A stretch of DNA of 64,000 bases from Serinus canaria. Lineage: Eukaryota; Chordata; Aves; Passeriformes; Fringillidae. The first letter of the stretch is position 1, and each line of letters begins with the position of its first letter. Location of the stretch: the NCBI RefSeq assembly GCF_022539315.1, contig NC_066332.1, positions 10,458,164 through 10,522,163 on the forward strand, written 5' to 3'. Shown piece after piece: positions 1 to 12,700 of the stretch. Under the pieces are notes generated by a model, which was given only the letters and a program-made list of their open reading frames with translations, had not been told where the DNA came from and did no database searches. The position numbers and the translations under genes were made by a program.

Positions 1-1229
1 GGCTCCAGTGCCCTCCTTGGGAGGAGAGGGACAGGGCTGGGGAAGCTGAGGAAATAATGGGTAACATGTAATTTTAGAAAATCACGTCCTTTCATAAGAG
101 CAGCTAAAAATGTCCCTCTGGCACTGCAGCAGTTCCGACAGAGGAACCAGCTGGCAGCAGGGACACAGAGATAGCAAAGCCCTGCAGAGCTGCTCTGTGC
201 AAAGGAGAAGGGAACTCTCCAGCCTGGGATTGAGTTTGGTGTGAAAATGGTTCTGCTCTGCCTGCCAGGGAAAGAGTTTGGAGCAAGTGGCAGAGGTCTG
301 ATGTTCCCATGTTTTCATCTGGATCCTCACCGGTTCCTCTGGAGAAAGCCCAACCTTCCTGCATGCATGCTCCTAATGCCTTATCTAGGAGGTGCTTCCT
401 GGGACTCCCTGGGGCTGGGCTGTGCATCCAAAATATTTCACAAAAAGATACTGCAAATATTTGGACACTGAAGGCAGTGGAGTTCACAGAGATCATATTG
501 TACTACAGGGAAAAAAGCCAGAAGAATGGAACCGAAGTCCTGAAAAGCTCTGGGAGGGACTTAAAACAGACAAATCCTCCAGATTAAAGAATAAAATAAA
601 GACTTGAGGGAAGGTTGAGACTCAACCCCCTCGGAGCTGCCTGAGCTGCCCACCCAGACCTGCTGCCCTGGTGGAATCCTTTGGTCTCCCACCCACACAC
701 CAGTGCAAGCCAGCAATGCTCCCTGAACTTGCTGGCTCATCCCAGACCAGATCCAGTTCTTTCCCATTGGAAATGTACATAAATTGATGGGGTCACTCCC
801 TAGCATGACCCCCTGCAGGGAAGCAACCCCCAGCAGGGGCTGCTTCCCTGCCGGAAGTCAAGGCTCTGCCTCAGCCCCTGCCACCTCCTCCCCCTGGAGC
901 CACACAGGGAGCCTCGGGAGTTGGGCTACTTGGACAAGCTAGAGGGCACAGGCCAAGAAAGAAACCTGGGAAACCCTCTGTGCTGGCTGATCCTCACTTG
1001 AGGACCATCAGGAGCCTCGAGAGAGAAGGCAGCTGCAGGAGGATGAGTTCCCTGGCAAGGGCACAGCGCCCCTGCACAGGTGGAACCCCAGCCTGGTAAC
1101 GCTGCCAGGCCTGGCAGGAGAGTGCTCATGGACAGGAGTCCCTCCAGGCATCCCAGGCCGGCTCTGCTTGGGAGCAGGAAAAGGGACATGTACGTCCAAG
1201 CACCCCCTGCCCTGGAATCACCGTGTCTG
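1..1229. other. intergenic, no gene recognised
   Basis: No reading frame here resembles a known protein, and no CR1 fragment or tandem repeat was seen. The sequence is moderately GC-rich single-copy DNA. Short open frames exist on both strands but none shows codon structure or a domain. Confidence 0.6.
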
Positions 1230-1445
1230 TGGAATGAAATGTCAAATAATGCAAGACCTCGAGTACTAGGAGCTGTCAAGCCAAACAAACGAGGACAGTA
1301 GTTCCAGAAATTAGAGACACAATCCAGCACTGGCATCAAGTCATTTGTATAATTAATGACACACTGGTTCTCAATTAGCATCGCTGCAATCCAGAAATAG
1401 CGTTATTAGAGACTACAGCATCCAGCCATGTAATGGCACATAAAG
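1230..1445. promoter_or_regulatory. AT-richer candidate conserved non-coding block
   Basis: This block is clearly less GC-rich than its flanks. It carries several homeodomain-type cores, including TAATTA near 1350 and CAATTAGC near 1374, plus GTCATTTGTATAATTAATG. It has no open frame with protein character and no repeat signature. Low-GC islands with clustered TAAT cores inside GC-rich avian intergenic DNA are often conserved enhancers. That reading is an inference, since no alignment was available. Confidence 0.3.
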
Positions 1446-1937
1446 AGCTGCACTCTGAGCCATGACCCACCTACTGTGCTGGCCACAAAGAATGGCCCAG
1501 AATTCCCTGGGAGGAGCTCCAGTTTCTGTGGAGAGCAGGCTAATGAGCCTCAGCCTAATGAGATCATGGAAAACACTGTCAAATGCTTGAGTGGAGGCTT
1601 GACATACCTTCAGATACCTGAGCATTCCCATCCGGATCCCATTCAGCACTGCTGAATTCCTGGAGAGCTGCCCTGAAACTGCAGCCCTCACCTAGAGAGG
1701 CTGAGAAACCTGAGCTGGTTCCAAAACCTTCCCTGCAGAAATCTGGGGAGCCCCACAAACCCCACAGCAGGGGGGGAGCAGCAGAAGGCACATGCTGGTG
1801 AGAAGCAGCTCTCAAGGGTTTTCAGACACTGGGAATGGGAAGCACCAGGTAGGATGCTGAGGGGGTCCCTCTGTCACCTGGGGGCAGGAGCTATGCCCTC
1901 ATGGGTTGGGGTAGCCTAGAACTCTGTGCTGGAAGTA

Positions 1938-2045
1938 GGAATCACAATCATGGAGTGGTTTGGATTGGAAGGACCTTAAAGTCCATCCAGTTCCTGCCAT
2001 GGACAGGGACATCTTCACCAGACCAGGTTGCTCCAGCTGAACACG
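1938..2045 (-). mobile_element. CR1 LINE 3'-end fragment
   Basis: On the + strand the sequence reads from a GAATCACAATCATGG start through a TTTGGATTGGAAGGACC segment and then CATGGACAGGGACATCTTC. This is the reverse complement of the CR1 3' untranslated end. The fragment is about 100 bp and 5'-truncated, like most CR1 copies. It decays into unrelated sequence after the segment resembling GACCAGGTTGCTCCA. Confidence 0.85.
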
Positions 2046-3688
2046 TGCTGGGATGCACCAGCTCCTGCAGCATGCTGGTTCGAGGGATGCATTCCCCATT
2101 GGAAATTGTCCCGGATCTGTGGTGGATCTCCATTCAATCCCTTCCAGCCTTTTTCCTTTGATGTTTGCAAATTGCTATTAGATTAAACGCTGCTCTAAGT
2201 TACAGAGTTAATGAAGACAAATCTACTCCTCTGCTGGAATCCCCAGCGAATGTCCTGCCCTCCTTCCATCTCCTGGGACAGCCCACTCTCCAAACAGTGC
2301 ACGGAAGAGGTCAGGGAGCCCTCCCTGCCACGGGAGACCTCCCTCATGTCCCCAGAGCAGCGGCCGTGCCGCGAGAAAGCAAAGGAGCAGAAATGAGTCC
2401 CTTAAGCAGGGACAGTGGCAGTGGGGACCTGGAGGGGACACAGCTGAGCAGCAGGGGCTACAAGGGCTTCCTAGCATGCCAGGGCACATTCCTGGCTCCA
2501 CTGGGAATGCCGGCGGGCGGACCCCAGCCATCGTGCCGGGATGGAGGCACTGGGAATGGCACCGTGTGGCCGGTGCTGGCAGCAGCCGCCTCTCCTTGGC
2601 TTCGGCACTCGGAGACGTCGGGGTCTGTCGGGGGGCGATGGAGGCCAGGACCTCCAGGGCTGGAGGGATCCCGGCGTCCGAGGCAGCCTGGCCCACGGCT
2701 CGGATCCCACGGTCCGAGCTGCCAGGACCAGCCCTGGGAACAGACACACCCCGCATTGTGAGCCCAGTGCCAGAACTCGGTGACAGCGCTGGCCTCCCCT
2801 TTCCCTGGGCGATGCCAGAGGGAGCAGTGGTGGGGCTGGAGCAGGGAAGCGCATCCAGAGAGCTCGTGCCCCCATCACGAGGCACTTGAGCCGCGCAGGA
2901 GCATGAGGGGACCAGGCGGGACCTGCGCCCCGGGGCTGGGGCCATCCGGACTCCGGGATCGGCTGGGATCCACCCGTGCCACTGTCCCCGAGTACTCAGG
3001 CATGTCACCGACGGCGTGTTAAGCCCTCATTATGTCTGCTTGTCTAAGTTTAATGGGTTGTGACGGAGCCCTTTGGAGATATCTAAATAATCTCTGCTAA
3101 TGGATCCCATCTGTTGGTCCTCTAACACCAGAGCCAGCACTGACAGCCCAGTCCGGCTGCCTGGGCACCTGCCCAGCGAGCACTGGGTACCCCTTGTCAA
3201 GGAGATGTGCCATGTACCTCTCCCCGGGCTTCCTCTCCCTCCCAGCACAGCCCCAGACATTGGCACCAGCCACGGGGCCGTGCTGGGAGGGGGATGTCTG
3301 CGAGGGGTGAGCAGGGCTGCTCTCAGGAGTGCAGGGAAGGCTGATGGTTTCTCCACTGCTCAGATCTCAGTTTCCATTTTTTGCTCTGGCTCAGCTGTAG
3401 TGGGATATCCCTGGGACTCCCCGGCATGAGCAGGAACTCAGGTGAAGGTCCATGCCCATGTCAAGGCTGGGAACACCTGGATAATCCTGGCCAGGATTAG
3501 GATCCTGCAGGGACAGGATCAGCCTGCGGAGGTGGCACAGGGAGGTCAGTGGGGACCTGGGCAGGGAGACACAGGTCCTGTGCAAGTCCTGCAAAGGATG
3601 ACTCCTCCTCGGTGGCAGAAGGGAGCAGGAGGTGACCTTTGGAGCAGGAAGCTTTCAAGGAGGACATAACACGGCAAACACAGTGACT
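2046..3688. other. intergenic with a CpG-rich patch at about 2480-3000
   Basis: No gene was recognised. The 2480-3000 part is locally rich in CpG and open in several frames on both strands, as expected for GC-rich DNA with few stop codons. None of these frames resembles a protein family. A short AT-richer stretch at about 3020-3110, with GATATCTAAATAATC, is the only other visible contrast. Confidence 0.5.
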
Positions 3689-3815
3689 GGAAGTGTCCAA
3701 GGCCAGGCTGAACAGGGCTTGGAGGAACCTGGGGTAATGGAAAGTGTCTCTCCCCATGGCAGGAGGTAGGACTGGATGGGTTTTGTGGCCTCCTCCAAGC
3801 CAACCTATTCCATGA
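3689..3815 (+). mobile_element. CR1 LINE 3'-end fragment
   Basis: The sequence carries the CR1 order: a TGTCCAAGGCCAGGCTGAAC segment, then GGGCTTGGAGGAACCTGG, then CCCATGGCAGGAGG, ending in CCAACCTATTCCATGATT. That is the sense orientation of the CR1 3' end. About 125 bp remain. Confidence 0.85.
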
Positions 3816-6800
3816 TTTCTCTCTGGCGTTCGAGGGAAAGCCAGTTCCTCTGAAGCTGGGCTTCAATGAGTTTTGGTAACAGGTTGCAGAGCCTCCAGAC
3901 AAAAATTGTTCCATTTCGGTGCTGCAAAATCCATATGGGAGGCAAGAGGGGGCTGGAAAGAGGGGAACATGGCAGTGCTGGATAAGAAAGGCAGCACCTG
4001 TGTCATCAGCAGACTTCAGCAGGATGGCATGTGAGCCCTGGCATGGGGGTGTTGAAGGCCCTGACTCCACAGGGAAAAATTGGCACTGTGTGTCCCTCCC
4101 TGCTGTCACGACAGGGTTAACACCAGACATTGCACAGAGCTGTGACAGGGGATGATCCCACTATTTTCCATTATCCAGCAGCCCTCTGTCACGTTGAAGC
4201 TATTTATGAGGATCTTCCCAAAGTGGTGCTTGCGTGCTCCAGTCATAAATCACTAAAGATGATATCTGAGTATCAGCACCAGGCATGAGACCTCACCTCT
4301 GCCAAGTCCCAGCTGCAAGGAAGCCATTCCCTCCTCCCTGTACACATCCCTCGGCTGTGTGGATGTCCAGGGAATGGCCATCCTGGTGCCTGCCAAGGTG
4401 GATGTGTCAGTGGAGCTGTTGTCCAGCTTTCCATGGGCAGTGTTCAGACACAGGCAATATCCCTCTCTTGAAGAGGACTCAGGAGCTCATGGTCCTCTTG
4501 TGGAGGAGTTCTCCATGGTTTTGTGCACTTGCTGCACTTCCACAGGGACAATGCTTGTGACACCCACCCTGAGCACCAAGCAGTGTCCAATCCATCCCCA
4601 GCCTTGCCGTGGCAGTGCCTTGGCCTCTCCTGGACCACAAGAGCAGAGCTGTGGTTCAGGAGCAGGGTTCCACGGTGCCAGGCTCCCAGGGAGTGCAGGC
4701 ACAGGGCTGAGACAGCCATGGCATCTCCTGCCTGGCATGGAGTGTGGGGCAGCTGGAGGTGTGCTGGGGTCAGGGTAGGGCGCATTGGGGAGAGGCTGGT
4801 GCTCCTGCCATAATAGGCTCAGCAGAGAGCATCCTTCAGGTTGTGGGAGAGATATGAGACCCCTGCCCTAGATTTGGGCTTGTAAAACAGAGGTCTTTCT
4901 TCATGTGCATCTCCTGAAGCTCCAAGAAGCACTCTGGGTGCAGGGATGGGGTGACTTCCAAAGCACCTGATCATGGCCAGGCCCCACCTCAGCAAACACT
5001 GGTTCATCTTCTTTCGACCTCACCCAAATCACATTGCCCCATCCCCAGGGCAGCGCTGCCTCCTCCTCCTTCTCCTTTCCTCTTAGCCCTGGATGACTTC
5101 TCCAGGGTCACCAGGAGATGGGCACTGCTGGCCACAGGTCAGTGCCACAGCTGGCCACAGGTCAGCGCCACCGCCAAGGCCAAGGGCACCCCCAGCTTCC
5201 CCTCTGCACATTGCAAACACTCACAGAGGTGGGGACTTTGCCATGGCCCCATGACAAGACAATTGTTCTGCAGAGCCAGAGCTCCCTAGCCCATCCCAGG
5301 CACCCTGGGAACACCAGCTGGGCTGTCCAAGATGCTGCTCCAGCCCCTGCCCTGCCTGGAACTCCGGGGCTGGATTTCCACACTCTCCCTGCTCTGCTTG
5401 CCTGTGTTCAGGCTGGAAATCCCAACCATTGCAGCAGAGTGCGTAGGCTCCTTCCTGCCCAGCACCACTTGGAGCCCAGCCCTCCCCTCTCCTAGGCCTT
5501 CATCCAGCAAAGCACTTAAGTGCTCACTCCTCCCTAAGTGAAACCAGTGGGGCCACTCATGTGTTTAATTCCAAGGCAGGGATCACCAGAACCACTGGCT
5601 TACAGATTTCCATGCCACAGCCCGTGTCCTGCTTCTTGGATACAGATCCTTGAGGACTCGTTTTGGTTTTATTTAATTTTTGCTTCATCCAGACCCATGA
5701 AAACAAGGAAGATACAGGACCCAGCCATGGGGCACAGCACTGAGATGCTCAGTATAGCTTCCCTGTCAGGCCCATGTATTCCATACCCACCTGTAGGGAA
5801 GGGAAGCCTTCCTTGCCAGGCTCCTTGTTGCCTGGTTTCTGTGTTCTCCAGGTGGCTGCAGCTCTCCAAGGCTCACAGCTTCTCATTATACCCCAGCACA
5901 GGGGGCCCTACCCCATCACATTTGTGGGTAAGAGCTGAGCTTGTCCCCTGAGCTTCTCCCTCCCTGCATCTGCTGCCATTTGGGCCTGGGTTGTTGTGTC
6001 CCAGCACATGTTTTTCACATATGTGTTCCTATTCTCCTCGAAGCCAGTGAAGGAAAAGTGCCAAGATGTTGCAGTCACAGCATCACTGAAGCCCATAAAT
6101 ATCACGCTTGCCCTGCTCCCAGCGTGGACAAGAAAGGAGCTGTGACTCGGTCCAGCCCCATTTATCCTTCAGACACTCAGACTGTGGAACATGCTCCTAC
6201 TTTCCGCCAGATGTTCTGGTTCTGCTCCTTTTATTGTTTATTTCTTGAGCCTCTGAGCCGGTCCCTGGCCGTATGTCATGCTCAGCCCAGCTCCTTGAAA
6301 CCCTTGAGTCAAGGCTTTCAGATGTGCTTGTTTGGAAACTGTTGGGAAAGCAAGGGAAAATTACTGCCCTTGAGATTGCATCCTTGACCAGAAAGCTTGG
6401 AGCGAGGTCAGGCCTGATGCATTTGCACAAGGCTTGGAACACGTGTCCTGGTGCAGCAGGGCGGCGCTGCTCACTCCTCATGCTGCCAGGGAACGATTCT
6501 GCTTCCAAAGGGACATCTCTGCACCCCGGGCAGGGACCCCCTGTGGTCAGAGCCCCCCACCCCAGCACCATCCATGGGGACAGCATTTCCAGCTCCAGCA
6601 AGGAGGAAGTGAATGTGGGAACCTCTTTATTTCCAGATGGAAATGGAGATGTTCTGAATGAGAGGAGTTATCAGGATTTCAGCCCTAAGCAATTTGGGGT
6701 GCTGCCCTTTTTCCCTGTGTTTTTCCTGCTCTCTCTATTCAGCCACTGCCTCACAGATTCCCTGTGGCCGGTCTGGTGCTCAGACCCTTTCCCTGTGCAT

Positions 6801-9614
6801 GGTGAGCAGGTGAATTAGAGACATCTGTGCACCAGGAGCTGCTGCAGAGACCGTGCTAGGGGACTTCTGGCTGCTGAGAAGTGCAAGGTTACCTTATTCT
6901 TAGCCCTAATCCCCTTCTGCCAATGCTCTGAAGGATCTGCAAGGGACAGAAGTTGTAGGGAGTGGGGAGACTTTGGTTGCCCCACTGCAGTCATTCGATT
7001 CCAGCAGCATGGACTGCCTATCTTCCTGAAGCTGCAGCCCTGGTTTGGATATGGGATGCATTAAGGGGTGTGGGTGTCTTTGGATGTGAAACCACCCACC
7101 CACATTCCAGGGCAGCCAGTGCAGAAACCCAGGAACATGGGCTGGGCATGGACAGGAGCTCCCCAGGCTGCCAAACCCTTCCTCAGCACTGGCTTTCCTG
7201 TTGGCTGAGGGAAGGCTGCAGGTCCCCATCTCCTGAGCTGCTGGGTTTTCGTGGAATCACAGCAGGATCACCACACTGATGTTCATCAGAGGAGGAGGAA
7301 GAGCATCCTCCATGCTGACAGGCACTGTGCTGGGGTGGGCAGCAAGACAAGAGGCCTAGTGAGAGAGCCACCACTGGGCTGAGCAGGGTCCTGGTGCCAG
7401 CCATGGTACCTTGCTACAGACCTGGAGATCTCCAGAGGCTGAGTTACAACTTGTGAAAATTCAGGCTCCCACAAGTGACGGAGGCAAAGGGCTGGAGTAG
7501 CATGGGAGGAGCGAGTCCATGGCTGCAACAACATCTGCACGTGGGGTCCCCAAACAAGCAGTGCCTGACACACACACACAGGGCTGTCACATCCAGCTGG
7601 GACTCCCCAAGAGCCACAAAATCAGGCTGGAGCCACCTGAGCAGGTGATGCTGGTGGGGCTGATGGAGCCCTGGTCGGCACAGGGTCCTGAAACTCTCTG
7701 CAGGCCAGCACAGTGCAGAGCCCAGCCTGCACACAGCGTCTGGCAGAGGCACCGGGTGATTCATGTCCAGCCCTTCCCCAGTCTGGAAACATTCTTGGCA
7801 TGTGGCAGCTCCCAGCCGCCCCTCTGGTTAACCCTGGTTTAGCCCAGTCTGGCAGGAGAAGGGGCACACGTGGCCCCATTCAGCCCTTTGGTCTAGTCCA
7901 GAGCCCTGCTCAGACCCAGAGCCCTGCAATGCCTCCCAGAGCCCTCACCAGGGGCCCCAGATCTCTCCTCTGCCACTCCCAGGCTGAGAAGGAGTAAGGC
8001 AATTCTGGCACAAAAACCAGAAGGAAGGAGCTTTCCCAGCTCTTGTACATCCTGGGGCAGGGGGCGGGGGGGGGTGCACAGAGGGGCTGCTGGTCTCCTC
8101 TGTGGTTGGGGATGGTACAAAGTCGTGGGAGGGGTGTTGGGGTGAGCAAAGGGGGATGTCCTGAGGGAAGGTAACATCTCATTTGCTCTGATTGCACTGG
8201 GAAAATACTACAAAACAGGCAGCCAGGCCCATGCCTGGGCTCCCAGCAGCTCCACTGGTCACCAGCACCCACAGCCTGACCCTCTCACCCCACACCAGAG
8301 CTGGCCAGAGGGGACAATGACCGCGGGGTGAAGGGCTGCAGCACCCATGTCTGCCCAACCCTCTGGGGTGACCTGCCCTGCCTGTGCCAGCCCCATGAAC
8401 TCAGCCCTGCAAGGCATTAGCTCATCTACCCTCTGCTCACAGGGCTTGGCAGACACCTTCCTTCCTGCCTGTTTGGGAACCAAAGGGATGACCCTAAGCC
8501 CAGGCTGGTCTTGCTCCACCCAGTCAGGGAGGACAAGCCCTGCTTGGCACCCCTTGCTCCCCACCATGGGTGTGTGGGAAGCCCCCCGGAAGGTTCCATG
8601 CCACATGGAGGTTCCATGTTTCATGGAGGCAGCAGAGGCTGAGGCTCCACCATCCCTCCTGGCCACTGTCCTGGGATGGAGAGGCCAGTGCCTGGACAGT
8701 CACCTGTGCCCAGGGTAGAGCTGGACACAAGAAGGCAACACAGGGACACAGCCTGAGCCTGAGCTCTGGCAAAGGAGAGAGCAGAGTGCAGGCACAGGGG
8801 AGGGGTGGCCACTGTCCCCTCGACAGCAGCTAGTCCAAGGTGGCCAGAGCAGAAGGGAGCAGCCAGTGCAGGAGGAATGTGCTATTGCATGGGAGGGAGG
8901 AGATCACAGCAAAGGAATGTGCTGTGCCACGGCCAGGGCTGGGGGAGCGCGAGAGAAAGCAGCAGGCAGGAAAAATAAACTCCATTTCTCCCAGGGCTAC
9001 AGTCCTCTGCTCACATTTTTTTTCCTTTCTCCCTCTTAAATAAGAATGACGTCAGCCATTGTTCTGGCTGCACAAGGGCTGCCAAGAGCTCTGGCTGTTC
9101 CTCAGTGTCCTCCAAACTGTGCTCACCTCCCCAGGCCAGGACTGAGGACATGAGGCCATTGGTTGGGGTCACCCTGTCTGCTGGTCCCTGCAGGTCCAGG
9201 ATGTACCAGCATCAATGAGGATCATTGATTCCACTGCCCTTTCCTTCACCTGATCCACGAGCTCTACCCCACTGTGGCAGGAGCTTTTCACCAGCATCAT
9301 CTCCATCAGCCTTCTTCAGACCCTCAGCAAGCCTGGAGCCTCCAAAAGCTCCCAGGCTTGTGGTCCTGAGCACGAGCTGGGAACACTGCCTGGGGCAGGA
9401 GTGAGGGGGAAGCTTGGCAGGTCCAAGATGGTCCCCACTAAGTCCTGCCCTGGCACAGGCTGCTTTCTTCTCTCCCCACACCTGCAAAGACACGGGGGCT
9501 CTGCAGGAGTCCTCACCAGAGCAGACCTTACCAGAGGGGCTGGCAGGGAGTCACTGGGACAAATTCAGGATAACAGTACACACCCCAGGGTGTACTGCAG
9601 GTGGAAGGAGGATG
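3816..9614. other. intergenic, no gene recognised
   Basis: There is no recognisable coding gene. Contents of note are an AT-richer block at 4160-4270 with AGTCATAAATCACTAAAG, a 23-bp direct duplication at about 5130-5175, a G-run cluster at 8054-8075 with quadruplex potential, and a palindromic CRE octamer TGACGTCA at 9047-9054 beside a CCATTGTT (SOX-like) motif. Open frames are short and unrelated to known families. Confidence 0.5.
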
Positions 9615-9681
9615 AGTGTTTGTGTGTGTGTGTGTGTGTCTGTGTCTGTGTCTGTGTGTGTCTGTGTCTGTGTCTGTGTCT

Positions 9682-9724
<43 letters not shown>
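9615..9724. repeat. TG / TGTGTC compound microsatellite
   Basis: About 110 bp of (TG)n interrupted by blocks of (TGTGTC)n: TG, then TGTGTC, then TG, TGTGTC and a final TG run. The open frames reading Cys-Val or Thr-His repeats across it are artefacts of the repeat. Confidence 0.98.
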
Positions 9725-9727
<3 letters not shown>

Positions 9728-12700
9728 TGGGGGGGCTGCTCCAAAATCCTGATTCATCCATACAGAGTCTCACAGATCTCACAGGCTGTGCTCACTGGGG
9801 TCAGTTCCTGCTGCAGCCCCTCTCTGTGCCCTGGAGCAAGGGAAAAGTCCTGTCACAGCCCCCTGTCACACAGGGACTGGCTGTCACACCCGGAGGACCA
9901 GCAGCCCACTCAGAGCATCAGGTTAGCCTGGCCCAGTCTGCTATGAGCTCTGGGTGCAACCCAGATGCAACCCAGAAAGCCAAAATCACAAGCAAAGAGC
10001 CCCTGGGGAGCTTGGCTCATCCTGCCCCTCCTTGTCCACTCCAGCTCATCTGCCATCTCCAGGTGGATGTAGGCAAGCAGCATCGAGCCTAGGAGCTTGG
10101 AATAGCATTACAAGACCTTCCCTGGAACAGCACGTGGACCACTGTGCTTGGGAGAAACCTGGAGCAAGGCAGGAGGGACTGAGAGATCCTCCAGGAGCAG
10201 GACTTGGAACACATCCACAAGTGAAGACCCACCACTGCAGGAGGACTGACTGCAGCCTGCAGCCACAGCAGCAAGTCTGGGAGGGCAGGATGCAGGAGGG
10301 GAACGATGCTGGTGGGAGTGCTAGACTCTCCTGCACAAAGCACACCAGGAGTGCGGGTGTGAAGGGAAGCAATTAAGGGAGAACTCCAGGGAGCTCTGCC
10401 GGTGGAGCCCCTCGAGGTGAGAGACAGATGGAAAATGTGTCTGAAAGGATGATGTCCCTGCACAGCTGTAACACTGTGCCACCCTCTGGGCAGGGCTGGG
10501 CAGAGACATCCATACAGCTGTCACTGGACAGGCCAGGCTGGTGCCATGAACAGGGGTCAGGACTGGGCTCCTCTAGCAGGTGAGACAGCACAGGCTGGGC
10601 TGCACAAGCTGGGGCTGGCCAGCACACCAGCAGAGGTTGTACTTGTCACCAGTGGGACCTGACACCTGTGGGTACTTCAGAGCCCACTCCATGGTAGGGG
10701 TAGGGGTCAGTGTCCCTTGATCACATCCAGTTCTGCCCTGTGTTCATGGGAATGTGAGACCAGAGTGGTCCCGAGCCCCCCTCCACCACTTAGTAGTTTC
10801 CACAAGTGCTACCTCATCTTGTCTGGACATTTCCTTAAAGAAAAGCTCTATGACACCAAGGAATTATGGCCTTGCTTTTCCATGTCATTATCCGTGAGCT
10901 GTTAACATTCATTTCTTCCTGTGCCAAGCCCAGCCATGTGCTCAGGCAGCTTTCACCCACGGATACTTCTCTCCCTCTAAAGCCAGTACAGTTTTCCATG
11001 GTTGTCATGAAATTCACTGTCCCCTTCCTCTGCTGCCATGCCACAGGGTCCCTGTCCTCCTGCATCACTCTCAGGGTGGAAACCATCATCTTCAGTGCAG
11101 GAGGAGCTGGGTTTTGTCACAGCATGTCACAGTTTGTCTCCATTGCCTCTTTTCCATGACTCGCACTAGCAGCCTCTCCCAACCCCATCAGCTCCGGACA
11201 TCCTTTGGCTTTTCCCACAGTGGGAATTGAGAGTCCTCCCTGTGCCTCTTGCTGCCCCATCATCACCCCAGCATAGGCAAGGGACTCTGTGAAAAGGGGG
11301 GACACCCCCAGAATGCCATCACTCAGCACATCCCTGACCCATTTCCAGACCATGCCCAGCCCTACAGCCAGTCCTTCACCTGGTCACACACCCAGGACAG
11401 GTGTCATGTCCCCTCCACATTCCCTGGCCCATCACCACTGCCCCTGTGGGACTCTGGCAGGGAACAGGGGCATTGTGCTGACCTGTCATGGTGACTGCCC
11501 CTGGCTTGCCACCAGATCCAAGGAAAGGAACTGGGGACACCACTGGGTGTCCCCTCCACAGAGACCAGAACATGTTCCACACTTTTTCTTTGAGATTTAG
11601 TCCTTTCCAGTCCCAAGGGCTGTCCCCTCTGGCCAGAGAAGCAGAACATTTCCTTCTCCCTCTGCTCACTTGTGCATCCCCAGCAGCATCAGGATGTGTG
11701 GGATGGGTGCAAGGCAGCAGGAGCCCTGCTCTGCCCTCAGGCCAGGACTGTCATCCCCAGCCATCTTCCTCCACTTGCATAACTGTGATAAACAGCTCCC
11801 CACATGAAAAATGGGTGGGAAGCATGGGAAGCAAAAGGAGCTGTTTCCAATTCCAGGCCTAATAAAACTTGTCCTTCCTGGAATGAGAAGAAAAATATGG
11901 TCTTGATCCTGGAGGTAAGGCCAGCAACAGTTAACATGTGAGATGTCTGTGAGGATTTGGGGCCATCCTGGTGTCTGAAGGGGAGTGAGAATGTCCCCAG
12001 CACAACCTGTGCAGGTCAGCTAGCTGCTGTGCTGCGTGCCCAGGGACACATCTGCTCCTGTCCAGGGTTGCAAGGGAATGGTGATGGGGTGGAAACCTTG
12101 TCCAAGAAGTGAGAAATTTGAACATGGGGAAAGAAGCCTGGAGAGATTGTTCTGTGCTGCCCAGAGGTGCTATGTCCTCCTCAGGCTCTGCCAGAGCTCT
12201 CCCATAGCCTCTATCTGTACAATGAGCACACACCAAGCAGAGCAAGCCTGGGGACCATAAACTTCCTTCTTCTTCCCATGTTGGAGCATCTCCTAAAACT
12301 CCGTCTGTGACCACAAGCCTTGAGGAATTTAACAATGGGATGGCAGCACCACTGTGGGCATCTGAGAGCCTGGAGCTCTGATGTTCCTCACAGTGAGAAG
12401 CCCACCATGCTATAGAGAGAGCACATCATCTGCTGTCCCACCTTCATCAGACACAAACACATTTCTCCAGAGCTGGAGAGAAATTTTGGGTGCTCTCCAG
12501 TGGTGGCACATTCCCACCCTAAAGCAGAGGGAACACATGACAGTGTTTCCCCATAATGTGGCTGTGCCAACCTGCTCAAGGCTGTGTTACAGGCTGAGAA
12601 AAGTGATTTTCCTTGATTTTCTTGGCATAACAGATTTTCAGAGTAGCATCCAAAGTCTCCAGTCAGCTGTGGTCAGAGCAAGTCTAATTCTAAAGCTGAA

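Noticed and set aside
9401..9946. Cys-Val repeat frame
   Set aside because: It is an artefact of the TG/TGTGTC microsatellite.
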